A stretch of DNA of 64,000 nt from assembly GCF_932526225.1 (NCBI RefSeq), contig NC_064036.1:4837501-4901500 (forward strand), read 5' to 3'. Origin of the DNA: Nematostella vectensis. Its lineage: Eukaryota; Cnidaria; Anthozoa; Actiniaria; Edwardsiidae. Below are positions 25,201 to 40,017 of this stretch, one piece after another. The translations under genes and the position numbers were made by a program. The stretch's first letter is position 1. Every line of letters begins with the position of its first letter. A model generated the notes under the pieces. That model ran no database searches. It had not been told where the DNA came from and saw only the letters and a program-made list of their open reading frames with translations.

Positions 25201-26492
25201 AACAAAATGTAATGCAAGTCCTTGCTTGCAAATACTATATCACGGTGTGATTATACACCATAATACCATTAGTATGTGTACAGTAGTACTCTTCTAAATT
25301 GCCTTTCTATCATCATCCTTGGCCCTCCTTTTCTCTAAGCAAAATTATGATTATGATGTGTTCTTGTTTAGGTTTAGCTTTTGTCTAGACTAGCAACAGT
25401 GTTTATTATTGTGTGATTTGTCCTGGTTGCACAATTATGCTAGTTATAGGTTTTTTTATGGAAATTCTGCTTTGCAAAACTTTATATATAGCATAGGTAT
25501 ATTTTGAGCAAACAGTATACAAGTATACAAAACAGTATACAACAGAGAGCCAAGGCTTAAATATAAATGTTTGGGTGCCTTTATGGTGGTTAACATATCT
25601 GCAATGGTCTAGATCCCTGGGCCCCATATGATGGTTACTTCAGAGAATTTTAGCTTTGTATTGGATCCCTTAAATTATTGCAATTATGATATACTTTCCA
25701 AGTTCACCAAACAAAAACTGTGTTATAGAGAAAGTAGTTTGTGTTCTTATAACCATAGAAATAATAATGCAGTGATAGACAGGACCACTAGCTCAATGTC
25801 CTTATCCAAAAGACTAGGTATTCACAGTCCCCAATGTAAAGCCAGCATTTTGCACCTTTAAAAAAATCCCAAGCTAAACTGACTTGAGTTCAAACCCTGG
25901 CTTTAGATGCAAAGCTCATACTGTATGTACCTCTGAGCTGTTGCCATTCTCAGTAGCAATCAAGTAAATGCTCTGTGTTAGGGCCAGGCAACCTAATGGC
26001 TAGTGCATGCTGGTATGTCAAAAAGGCCTTTGTTAATTCTAGAAATTTGATTGGCCAAATCAAACGATTATAGCATAAGATTGTTATAGTGTGAATTATT
26101 TTGTACACAGCTTTTCAGGTAAATTCTGTGTTGGGAGCCTTGTAAATATAAGACAACTAATAGCCATTGCTCTTGCTTCTTCTGGTTGGTTCACCACGGA
26201 ATAACACCTGTTTCACACAATTTCTCAAAAATGTAATTTGTAAAAGCCGTAATTCCTAAGTGAATCCAAGCAAATTTGTTTTCTTTCTTTTTTTTCTTAC
26301 AGTTAAACTCTTGTATTCCGAAAAGTAAACAATACCAACCAAGTGGCCAAGTGAAAAAGTTTTGCATGACTTACTGATATTGATTTTTTTAGTGAGGGAT
26401 TTGTAGATTTTTCTTGATGATGTTGATATTGGGATTTATGGTTTCCTACCTTTTTTTTTCCAGGATTTTCCAAAGACCCTCAGAGAAGCAAA
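22216..26492. other. Bidirectional upstream region of the two ARF6-type genes
   Basis: No coding gene recognised. Holds the presumed 5' UTR exons and promoters of both divergent genes: minus-strand UTR exon near 23632-23700, plus-strand UTR exon ending CTGCACAG/GTATGA near 24476. GCCATCATGGCGGCC at about 23822 resembles a YY1-type site. The rest is AT-rich and without recognisable repeats of size. Confidence 0.5.
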
Positions 26493-29663
<3,171 letters not shown>

Positions 29664-32600
29664 TGAGGTGCTAGTTTAGGGGATTGTCCATACAATAGCC
29701 AGGGTCTTTATAGATCATCACACTATGTACCACTCTGAGGCCAATACCGACAGCTTACTGTACCCCATCCACCCTACGTATGAAGTCTGTTGGAAGGCTC
29801 ACATCTGGGGCTATTTGGAAATATTTTGGTTTCAAACATTGGGAATTTTGTGGTGCACAAAAGGTTCTGGGTTCAATGGGTTACAAGCCAACCCAGGACA
29901 CCCCCTCCCTCCACCTTCTACAGGACTCCCAATGCCTCAGAACAGGCTTTTGCTTAATTACCCCATATGATAGCCATCAAGCAGACTCTGAGTATGGGGC
30001 TGACATACTTCTGTTAGGGTAGTAATAGTTTTTTTTTTCAGTCCAAAAAGGATTTTAAACTTTTTTGTAGCACAAAATAATGGCACAGTGATTTACAAAT
30101 TTTTTCAATGTTTGTGATGTTTTTTTTTCTGTTTTGGTTTATTTTGGAAAATAAAATTAGCTCTGTATCTTGCCTTTTTTATTTGAGACAAACAATGGAA
30201 GTCCAATCAATTATTATATCGTATGAATAGTAATGCAATTTTTTATATCTGTAGTAACAAAGTATATTCATTTTGATAGGATTGAGCTTCACAGGGTTAG
30301 AATTGTGCTGTCCTCCAAGAATTCGTAGGCAAACAAACCTAGATTGCCCAATTGACTATCATTGTTTTTGTTTTAAATCATAGAAACTTTGTAGAAGGAA
30401 ATGCAAACGTTATAATGTTGTAATAATTACTACAGACCAACAATAAGAACAGCAATAGTCGGGCTGTTTAATTGACCTATTGAGTCCTTGTGTGTTTTAG
30501 TAATTGTGTGGTGTACATAAAAAGACAAAAAGAACAAATTTGCACCCGAGCACACCATTGTTTCATAGATTAACTGCAACATTTCTAATAGAGACCACCT
30601 TGTCAAGTCAATGATAACTAATATTTTATAGCTTGAAGTCCTAGCCCATTTAGCTTTATAATGTCTTTGATAACATTATAAATTCTTGCTAATCATAATT
30701 CCCTCCATTGGCTCTTTTACTCAATCCGATCTGTAAATACACATAATTGCTAGAGCTCTAACATTACCAAATGTAGTCATAGTTAACTGTGTTGTGGTAT
30801 AGAATTCCAAGTAGTGTTACCATGGATTAACGTCTCCTATAAGGAGGATTTTAATCACCTGATTTATGTAAAGAGTTTATATAGTACATTTTGGAAATAT
30901 TAGTTTTAAACTTAGATCAAATAAACGTGGTACTTGCAAAGTCTGACTTCACTGAAATTTATTAAATAAACTCTTTACGCTACATAGGCTGTATGTCATC
31001 TTGATTATGGCACTTCACGAGCAGGATAGAACATAGGGGAAATTAAAACTTACAAGTAATTCTGGATCTGACCAAATCTCCTCGCAGCCGCTTTTAGTTT
31101 CGGGTCACGCAACAATTTCCTCATGTCGCGTATCAAATTAACGCGAATTTTTGCACAACTTGTGTAAAAACAAATAAAATTAACTCGAATTTGGGCCTAA
31201 TGTATTTTAATAAACTTAAATAACCCGGATTTTGAAGACATATTTTTCTAGTAATTTGCTGCTTCGGAAATATTCCATTTACGAAATACTACTAATACTA
31301 CTAAGCTTTTATGGCTAGAGAGAACAACGACCGAATTGAAAAATTTCCTAACGTGACCAAAGAAGACAACTAAACATGTAGAACTATTTATTAATAAACA
31401 GAGTATGGTCTTAAAATTCGTTGAATTTTATATTAGATCTTTCATAAAATTCAGTATTAACGTTTTCTAAATTAACGTTTAAATAATGTATTACAAATTA
31501 ACAATAAGCTTAATTAGTATATAATTAAATAAACGCCAATTTTTCAAATTCGCGTTAATTTAGCGGAACGTTAATTTCCTATAATAAGATACATGTAGAA
31601 CTTACGGGGTGGGGTGGCTCTACTAAAATTATAGTGTAAATGGGGGCGGGGCATCGCATGGATCCGATGTTATTTATAAACCTGAGAACGTACATTTATC
31701 GCGACAACGTTTTTATGCGGCTGAGCAATTTCCCTGTTGGCAAGCAGGTATGGCTAGAAGGTTATGCTACTTCGGCTTGAGAAATTATATTGTTTTTGAG
31801 TTCCGTAATTGAGTGCTTCCCTCGAATAAGCGCCTCGACTAAGAGCGAAAATGTGTATGAGACTTTCCCAATAAACGGTAAACTCCGATGGAGGGGGGGG
31901 GCTGTGAGTTAGAAGAGAAGGAACAAAAACTAACAGTACTATCCTCCATAGCATTTTATCATTGAAATCTTGTTTTGTTACGGGTGCTGGGAGAATTTTT
32001 CCTCCTTGTGCGTTGGGAAAAAGCAATTTTTATGGAGAGATAAATACAAACATATTTAATTTTCATCATTATACTTTCCACCCCTTGTCTGCCATGGCAT
32101 TTCTGGATTTTGTGTTGAGATTCGTTATCAGAACAGTAGAATTCCAGCTTTCGAGACTTGCCCGATGTAAAGGAAGGCGCGTACCCAGGATTGGCTGAGG
32201 GGAGGAGGTGGAAAGAGCATAGTATTTAAGATTCCTTAATAAGAAATTGCCCACTTTTTGGCCGCCAAGGGGGGGGGGGGGGGGGGGGTTGCACGCACCC
32301 CTTGTGTTCGCGCCTGAAAGGGATCCTGGATCCGAATTTTGGATCCCTTTACAATGAGCGAGACTAGTGACGGATTTTTGGGAGTATTGAGTATTTGTCT
32401 GTGTGGCGCGAAAATAAACGCAGCAATAAAAATCTCTGCAAAGGTGAGTACTTCTAGGTTTGGATCTTGGTGATAAGCATAAATTTCTGGTAGAGAATAG
32501 AATGTTGGAATCAAGGGCTTTGACATGATTTTCAATGGGAGTGCCGAAAAGGTCCTTGTAAGACATGCATTATATCTATTGTATTGTATTGTATTGTAAG

Positions 32601-33149
32601 TCATGCATCATATCTATTGTTTGGCTGGTAGAAAGGGCGGCCGAGCCCCTTGCGCCCTCCCCTGGCTACGCCCCTTTTATTTTGGGGTTCTGGTAAACGA
32701 GGGCAAACACCGCAGCGTTCAGAAAAACATGAAAACAGCGTTATCTGGTCTTTTTTCGAAATACCTCAAAAGATACTGTGGCATAAAATGATCGGATACT
32801 ATGACGTATGTTTATAGTTGCACAAGGTCAAATGTTTAAACGTTTTTTTTATTTAGAATATAAATTCCTTCGTTGTAAAAAAATATACTTCTTGATAGAT
32901 ACTGCTAAACTTAATAACTCGTACCTGTTCGCTTAAAATCAGAAAAATAAATTGCGGTTAAATAGCATCTTGTATGTGTACACTCTTTTTTTGTTTTATA
33001 TGAAACCTTTTACAAAAGTGTTCAGCCTGAGATTTCAATCAAATTGTAACATGCTAGGAACATGTTCATACAAAAGAAAAACAATATAATACACCAAAAA
33101 CTGGAATTGGACTCCAAATTGTCGTCTGCCCTTCTTGAGTATGCCCTGA

Positions 33150-33260
33150 AGAAGTCTTATTAAAGTCGAGTCAAGCCTGTTTCGTGGTTGCCACTCATCA
33201 GGAGATTTATTAAGAATATGATGAGTGGGCAACCACGAAACAGGCTTGTAGAGATGAAAC
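33150..33260. ncRNA. Pair of degenerate hammerhead-ribozyme-like motifs in inverted orientation
   Basis: Minus strand, 33201 down to 33180: CTGATGA, then GTGG-CAA-CCAC (4-bp stem II), then GAAA, followed by CAGGCTTGA; flanks CTTAATAAATCTC and GACTTTAATAAG can pair imperfectly as stem I. Plus strand, 33219-33250: TGATGA, GTGG-GCAA-CCAC, GAAA, CA-GGCT-TG, then TA. Together they match the type I hammerhead core. Each copy has one core defect (plus: C3 changed to A; minus: the U pairing with A15.1 changed to A), so activity is doubtful. Such motifs occur in Penelope-like elements and retrozymes. Confidence 0.6.
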
Positions 33261-33354
33261 GGTAGTTCGCGTGTTTTTTTTCCCTACAAACCAAGATATA
33301 CCCCGCTCTACACCTATGTATTGAGCACTGTTTTATGAACGCCTGCACTCACTC

Positions 33355-33442
33355 ATTTAAACAGAATAACAAAATTACAAATATGATGAATAAAAAAAAA
33401 AAGAATATATATATATATATAATTTTGTTATTCTGTTTAAAT
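33355..33442. repeat. Inverted repeat around an AT microsatellite
   Basis: ATTTAAACAGAATAACAAAA (33355-) is mirrored by TTTTGTTATTCTGTTTAAAT (to 33442), with poly-A and (AT)n between. It could form a long hairpin in the 3' flank of the zinc-finger gene. Confidence 0.8.
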
Positions 33443-33503
33443 GTTATCCTAAGAAGAAATCATAAACTCAAAGATGTGAAAAAGTTGTTTGGAAAGGGCC
33501 TGC

Positions 33504-34781
33504 TTAGATGGACGCTAGTGGGCCGGACAATGGCAACTTTCTATCGTCTTTTCGATGGTTCCAAACATGATCACTGAGCTGTGACGCGCGTATAAATCCC
33601 TTACTACAAACAAAACATTTATACGGCTTGTCATCAGTGTGTGTGAGCAAATGCCTTCTCAGCACAAACGATCTCGCAAACGTCTTCCCACAATTTTTAC
33701 ACTCGAACTTTTTTTCCTCGTGAATCAGCATATGCCGTTGCAAACCGCTTCCTTGAGTGAACCGCTTATCACACTTGTCGCATTTGAAGCTCTTTTCACC
33801 TTCGTGGGTGAGGCGAATATGTCTTGGAAGACTTTGGGGTTCTTTGAACTTTTTTCCACACAAGGTGCATTTATGTTTGAACTCAGTTGGCGCCTTTTGC
33901 CCTCCAATGGTCTCCCCATTTGTGTGTAGTTTTTTAACGTGTCGTTTTAGACTTTCGTGCCTCGTAAAGGTCTCTTGGCAAATGGAGCAATGGTGTCTAG
34001 TGTCACTTTTGCCCTTATCCGAATGCCCATGTTCATGGGAACGCTCGTGCCTCCTCATGTGACCAGATTGTTTATACTGTTTCCCACAGGTCGAGCAGAC
34101 GTACTTCTTGTGACTAATCTCATTGGATTGGATTTGCTTTTTCGTCACGCCCCCTTCACTGACATCATCAATATCGACGTCTTCATCTGACTCGTAGTCG
34201 CTTTTCTTTAGATCTCCTAGCACCTCCTGTAGATCAAGCGTGACCTCCTCTTCTTTAATGGTTTTTAACTCTATCAGCTGCGACAGGCCGGTTTCGTGTT
34301 TGAGAGTAGCTTTACATGCATAAAAAACTATACTCTCTTCTTTTACTTCTTGCTTTATCTCTAGTATGTTGTTGTTATTCAAGTCAGACTTGCATAGAAC
34401 AGCATCCTCATTATAATCTTTAGCAGAACGGAGTGCCTCAGGTTTGGAATTCATAATCGGCATCTCCCCATCCCCTTTGCTGACACCATCAATGTCGACT
34501 TTTTCCTCGACGCTGTCCTTGAGATCTCCCAAAACAGTCTTTAAATCAAGCGTTGAATCTTCTTCTTTCTTTACAGTTTTCAGCTCTATCAACTGCGGCA
34601 GACTGGTTTCTTGCTCTATCCTTGGCATGCTGTTGCTTTCAAATTCAAGCTCGTTTAACACGGCGTCCTCTGCAGCAGAGCAGAATGCCACAGGCTTGAA
34701 ATTCATAAGCGTTGCTTCAATTTCTTCGCCGGTTTCCTCATCGATGTAGGTATCTCTTGCGTCCAAAACAAGCAACGACAT
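33504..34781 (-). CDS. C2H2 zinc-finger protein, six fingers
   Basis: Single open exon of 425 residues. The C-terminal half has six C2H2 fingers: YVCSTCGKQYKQSGHMRRH, HHCSICQETFTRHESLKRH, HKCTLCGKKFKEPQSLPRH, FKCDKCDKRFTQGSGLQRH, FECKNCGKTFARSFVLRRH and YKCFVCSKGFIRASQLSDH; linkers are mostly non-TGEKP. The acidic N-terminal half contains a tandem duplication (QLIELKTVKKEE... and QLIELKTIKEEE...). Presumably a nuclear DNA-binding regulator; no orthologue recognised. The ATG at 34781 follows a TACTCTAG that could be a splice acceptor, so a 5' UTR exon upstream is possible. Confidence 0.85.
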   Translation of the reverse strand: MSLLVLDARDTYIDEETGEEIEATLMNFKPVAFCSAAEDAVLNELEFESNSMPRIEQETSLPQLIELKTVKKEEDSTLDLKTVLGDLKDSVEEKVDIDGVSKGDGEMPIMNSKPEALRSAKDYNEDAVLCKSDLNNNNILEIKQEVKEESIVFYACKATLKHETGLSQLIELKTIKEEEVTLDLQEVLGDLKKSDYESDEDVDIDDVSEGGVTKKQIQSNEISHKKYVCSTCGKQYKQSGHMRRHERSHEHGHSDKGKSDTRHHCSICQETFTRHESLKRHVKKLHTNGETIGGQKAPTEFKHKCTLCGKKFKEPQSLPRHIRLTHEGEKSFKCDKCDKRFTQGSGLQRHMLIHEEKKFECKNCGKTFARSFVLRRHLLTHTDDKPYKCFVCSKGFIRASQLSDHVWNHRKDDRKLPLSGPLASI

Positions 34782-36646
34782 CTCGTCTAGAGTAATATAA
34801 CGAGTTAAATTTAATCAATTATTATATTGTATACATCTCTTAGTCATAAAACAAAGAATTGTAAAGACATATGCTTTTAACAAAGAGGAAACCCACGAGA
34901 AATGCTCTTGGTTAAAATAATTTAAATTGACTCAGAATGGACCGGCAAATGAGCAAATGTTTGTTATGGAATTATGCGTGTATTACTTTGCATACCGATA
35001 CACACACCTCATCAAGTTTACATCATTGCAAACTCTTGATTTCCTTAATTACTAAGGCTTAGGGAAGCATGATACCTTGATTATCTCAAGTAAGTACTTA
35101 CAAAGAGTTTAGTGCGTCGTTTGAAGGTTTTAGCGGGTAAAAAGAGAAATCAGAAGCGAGCTTGTCCCGGGCGAATACAGAAACCATTCAAGTGCTGTAA
35201 CGGAAGTGGCATCACCGTGACAAGAAACATACCACAGGAATCCCATCCGACATATAGTGAAAGTATTCCCCACGCCACCAATAATCCGGGGGATTTGTTG
35301 TGTTTAAAATCACTTGTATGAACAGCTTTTTTATTGTTTTCATGCCGCCGATAAATTAGTTTTTATTTTATTTTCGGGGCTGGCGAGCGATACATACGGA
35401 GTTCCCCGCGCGATGACCACGGGGAAGGAGGTGCGTGCTCAAATTAGCGCCAGGCAAAAGTTAGCGCCCATCCAAGAAGAGAATTAAATTTGTGCCTCCC
35501 CCTAATAATATCAGTGCCTCCCCATGTGCCTAAAAGTATTGCACCTTGGCTCCCCAAAAAAATTTCACGTGCGGTTAGGCGTGATAATATTTTCCAGTAC
35601 AGCATACCTTTTTCTCCTTGTAAGTCTATTCCCGAGATGGAGAGACGTATGTGTGATGCTTTGCAATTTGCGACAGTAATAAAATATCAAATATAGCAAT
35701 TTGTGGGGAGCCTAATTATTCAGACACGAATATTGTGGATTGGAATTGCTACGTAACAATTTTAAATACAAATATACGTGCGACTGTGGGGACACGTGCG
35801 ACCTGATTGCTGGTCCGTCCGTTCCTTAAAAGCATCGTATGACAACCACTGCTACTCTGGGTCTGTATGACCTGGAATTGATTTGCTTGTCTTTGGGGTA
35901 AAAAAAACCTGTCTAACTGTGTGGAGAGACGTGTTGACTGGTCATTCAATGCCGAATTTTTCCGTGGATCTGTAATCTGTCACTCTTCAAGGAGTGGACC
36001 TTTTACTTTGAGAACACGTAAATGGTCCTGAGGGATTTAGAATAAATTTCTTTCCCTTGTGTGGTTTGAGAGTTATGTTGAGAGGGTGAATTCTGCTGTT
36101 TTTTCTTGTTCGGTTTAAAATTTGACTTTAGCAATTATTAAGCTAGCTGAAGGGCTGTGTTGGTGATATCACCCTGGTTGGATGCTTACCTCCAAGACCA
36201 TTTATCCCTTATGCTGATGCCTGAGTATTGTTTTTATTTTTCATTTATAATTTTTTTCGGGGTTGTTGTACTTCTCACGGCCGGTACAGGCCGGTTTAGG
36301 TGTTAATGGGTAATCATTTCGTCAAATATGAACGATCTTACTTCTTTTTCCTTGTACTGTGGCGTCGTAAAGAATACGTTAAGGTATTAAGGATTTTATG
36401 CTCATATTTGTATTACAAAGTATAAGTATGAGAAGTTTATAATGCCTACTGCACGAAAACAGGAAAAATGTGCTAGAAGCCACTGCAACTCGGCCCAACA
36501 ACACCTGTCTCTTTAAGTAGTTATTAGCACAATAATGCGCTATTATTGGTCGAAGGCTTTGTTTCCATGGAGTATGTAGGTAATTTTTATATCTTCATGA
36601 CCCGAATAACGGCCATTCTGCAGCAAGCTTCGACGACGAGCAGACC
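34782..36646. other. Intergenic region
   Basis: No gene recognised. Promoter of the zinc-finger gene should lie at the left end. Short open frames here have no recognisable motifs. Confidence 0.4.
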
Positions 36647-36655
36647 ATGTCACAG
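36647..36655 (+). CDS. Possible first coding exon (Met-Ser-Gln) of the 39.8-kb receptor
   Basis: ATGTCACAG followed by a GTGAGG donor in a plausible promoter context. The acceptor GCTGTCAG at 39838-39845 opens ATAAAAATGGAC in the same phase, so it could add six residues ahead of the receptor methionine at 39852. Only the phase and splice sites support this. Confidence 0.25.
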
Positions 36656-37811
36656 GTGAGGTTTAAAGAATAAGTATTTCATTGAATGTTGAGACACTGA
36701 GTTACTTTTCTCTCATTTGGACCGCGATGAAAGCACTAAAAAAGTCGCTTGTCACACGACAAAAAGGCAACTGTTCCAGAAAAGCTTTCGGCCGTCTTCC
36801 GAAGGATCTTATCAGAGATAAATGTCCTAGTTAAAGGTTGTGACAGATCCATGATTTCGAAAACAGTAGATAGAAAAAAAAACATTTTTCTCTTTCACGG
36901 GACAAATAACTCATTTGGCTTTAGACCACTAGAATGAGGAGATTAACGACTACGCATTTTTACAGCTGTTCGAATCAAAAGATAAGAATAAATAGAGTTT
37001 TTTATTTTGTTTTAATTCGGCACGTATTCTTAGCGTAACCTCCAAGGAAAATCCGGTTCGTGCTATATTTCGGAAGTTCGAGAAAGCAAGGGTAAAAATA
37101 GGAAGAATTTCATAGCTAGGTACAGCCTCATATCATTCTAGTTTCATTAGACAAGCCTTGCTCAATTACTGCACAGAATCGTTTTAAAGTTGTTGCAATT
37201 GTGATTCCCAAAGAAAAATTGGATCCCAACACAGTTAGCAGATAACCATGCGTTTTAAAATAGAACGAGTATCATTAATGATACGGCTCTGCCTGTTTAA
37301 AATAAACAAATGCGGATTGAAGGCTAAAGCAAAAGAATTTAACCAATAAACAAGTCATTTGAAAAGTCAAAGTTGAAAGCATGGGCTTACGGATAATTTT
37401 ACTCCAAAATGATGTCTAACTTCTTGTCAGTGTTGAATAACGCACGTATTCCTACTTAAACTGGTTGTATTTCGCTCTTCCGGTGGTCTCTGTTCCTACT
37501 TATTACCTTGTACCACCTTCAAACGACACGCTTTGTAACTGAGTAACCTCCAGCGGCGCGTTTTTGGCCTTGCCATCTATAAAACAACAGGTTAAGGGAA
37601 AAAAAGCGCTCTCCACTGTTCTCTGTCTGCTCGTTTTCTTACCCCTGACTCGACAATTTACTAGGGACAGGGATGATGGGTCCCCGGCCTTATCAAAACA
37701 AATCTCACCATCAACGCTCCTGCCTGGACACTGCTTTGGACTTGACATCGCACAGAAAATGTACACAAAAGCCTAGCGAGAATCTAGTCGATAAAATGTT
37801 CGTTGCTGATA

Positions 37812-37856
37812 TAGCCTGCGTATGCATCGTTTCAAAGATTTTTAGCACGCAGGCTT
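37812..37856. mobile_element. Foldback element, TAGCCTGC family (copy 2, short)
   Basis: TAGCCTGCGTATGCAT... and ...TTAGCACGCAGGCTTA form inverted ends. TTGCTGA occurs on both flanks, a likely target duplication. Confidence 0.65.
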
Positions 37857-38439
37857 ATTTGCTGACTTTCTCGGAGCTTTCCCGTTGAACTTTATTGAAG
37901 GTGAATGAAACATTGAATTTTTAAGGAACTAATAATCTACGACCTGCTGAAAAAAAACAAGGTTAATCTAGGATAGAAAATATTATTTTTGATACGTGGG
38001 CCACCTGCAGCTAGAAAACAATTGATTTTCTCAGTTAAAAGTTTATAAGGAATATAATTTTTATAAGGAAATGTTTGCGTCTATTCGATCCCGTTTTGCG
38101 TATTTGAAAAAAAACTATCTAATTTTAGTTATGAGAGACTTCTTACTTTCCGGAGGCTAATAAAGCTTTGCGTTGTATAAACACCTGTTTTCGACTCAAA
38201 ATTTAGTCTTTTTAAAAGACTTCTTCAGGACAGACCCCCCTTATATTTGAGTATAGTCTGCCTTATGGGATATTAAATATACATATATAAATTGCAAGAG
38301 AAGAGGAGCAGTGTCACTAGTTGGGCTTCACTTAACATGGAATATACACATGCTTTGTCACAGTGTAGGATGGAAAATGAAAACTGGAATTGGGGGACTA
38401 AATTATTATTAATAGCTGCGCATTGCGTTTGCGTCGTTG

Positions 38440-38520
38440 CTTATAAGGTTTAAATGATATGCGCGCCATGCTATTAAGGTTTAAATGATATGCGCGCCAT
38501 GCTATTAGGGTTTAAATGAT
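38440..38520 (+). repeat. 38-bp direct repeat, about 2.3 copies
   Basis: AAGGTTTAAATGATATGCGC followed by GCCATGCTATT is repeated, then a third partial copy ends at TTTAAATGAT. Confidence 0.8.
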
Positions 38521-38608
38521 TTTTTAAAATGCCAGGCGGACAGAACCGCAAAAGATTAATTGTTAAAATTTTTCAGGCTGGCCTCGTCTGTCTCTATTAA
38601 CAGCCTAA

Positions 38609-38817
38609 GGGCGCGTTTTTTTTACTCGTGATTTCGGAATGAGAATGATTAGAATAGAAAAAGCGCGCGTTCGTTTATCCCGCGTTCCCATTCCGTAATG
38701 AAATTAAGGCCATTATTTCACCCATTCTGCTACCTTTAGCAAAATGACTCGAATGCCATTCTGAACATTCTCTACCAACCATTCCCATTCCAGAATGTTA
38801 GGAAAAAAAACGCGCCC
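38609..38817. mobile_element. MITE with GGGCGCGTTTTTT ends
   Basis: GGGCGCGTTTTTTTT at left, AAAAAAAACGCGCCC at right; internal arms also pair (GGAATGAGAATG / CATTCCCATTCC). About 209 bp; CTAA lies on both sides, one base off on the right. Confidence 0.75.
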
Positions 38818-40017
38818 ACTAATGGCGGATTGTTTGAGATCTAGGCTCGATTACTAGGCGGCGCCGATTTTGTAAGCGGTGGAGGATCTTAAATTGGGAA
38901 CGCCTGAAATACGGCTGGAAACGTCTGGAAATAGAGCCTACTTTAAGATCCACCCACGACAGATCAAAGAAAGTTTTCTTTCAAAACCTTAAATTTGCTA
39001 TAATGGTTTCGTAAAATTATAAGCATTAATGTGGTTGTCTATGCCTGTAGACCTGGTAAACAGAACCTTTAATGATCAAGCAGACTTTGAGAGTTTGAGC
39101 GGAATTCACGTAGTCAATCGAAACACCCGTCCTATGTTTATTCACTGCGCCCTGCATTCTCAAACGAAACAAAAGAGTTTTAATTTTGATGGGCTTTTCT
39201 TTTTGGAAATGCATATAATAATGCAATAATAATAGATCAAATTTGTGAGCAAAAAACTATCAGAAACAATTATAAACAGCAGTTAAAAGGTCCTCAGTGG
39301 CTATGAATCCACCAACGTCAAGAGCCCTTCTTGGGGCTGACATAAGTATGAAAAACCTCTTGAAAATAATGTTTTTTTGCTTCTGTAATTATAAGGCAAG
39401 GACACTAGGGATTCCCAGAAAATCGTGGCGGTGGTAAAAAAAAAGTTAACAAATGTAAAATAGGGGTTTTTAAGATTTCTCGTGGTCTCAGGTTCTAAAA
39501 CGTTTAAGTGATTTATTTAAAACAAAGAATTTTTAAGTTTTATTTCTCAACTAAGGTTGGACCGTTTTCAATTAGCAGCTCCAGGTTGTTTGATTGTGTT
39601 ACATACTAAAGAGAAAGGCAATTTGTTTCTTGGACAACACTTTAATTTTCCTTTTTGGAGTCCCTCAAGGATCAGCCCTTGAACTCTTTCGTAATCAATC
39701 AAACCTCTTTTCTGGCTGTCGTATATAAGAATAAAATACGACGTGCTATTTTTAAGAAGATGACATTCAATTTGATCTTTTTTGTCGTGTCTCTTTACTT
39801 GGAAAGCAAACTTTGTATAACTCACGTTGCTTCTCTTGCTGTCAGATAAAAATGGACCTTTTTAACATAAGTATGTTCCGTACGAATGTGACTGGTGTCA
39901 AGCCCGCGTTGAATGACGTGGCGATCAAGATGAGTCTAAATTCCATCCTTATCATCACCACTCTACTCGGCAACGGCAGCATTCTTCTGCTTCTCAAGCG
40001 CTTCAGGTAAGAATTAA

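Larger units (their letters stand above)
29664..33503. other. Intergenic region, ARF6 copy B to zinc-finger gene
   Basis: No gene recognised. Contains the ARF6 3' UTR (to about 30170), AT-rich sequence, a run of about 20 G at 32269-32288 in what looks like a degraded repeat, the hammerhead-like pair at 33150-33260, and an inverted repeat (ATTTAAACAGAATAACAAAA) at 33355-33442 around an AT microsatellite. Confidence 0.5.
36656..39845. other. Region upstream of the receptor, repeats only
   Basis: No exon seen. Holds a foldback element (37812-37856), a 38-bp direct repeat (about 38440-38520), a MITE (38609-38817) and, near 38205-38226, TTTAAAAGACTTCTTCAGG, whose reverse complement shares CCTGAAGAAGTCTT with the plus strand at 33145. 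Confidence 0.5.

Noticed and set aside
32069-32604. Minus-strand open frames of 165 and 122 residues
   Set aside because: They run through a G homopolymer and degraded repeat; no domain or consistent codon use.
35112-35321. Cys-containing small open frame (MRRLKVLAGKKRNQKRACPG)
   Set aside because: No repeat or homology to a known family and no splice or promoter evidence.
36749-36937. 62-residue open frame after the possible first receptor exon
   Set aside because: No motif, no clear splice sites, and it does not join in phase to any receptor exon.
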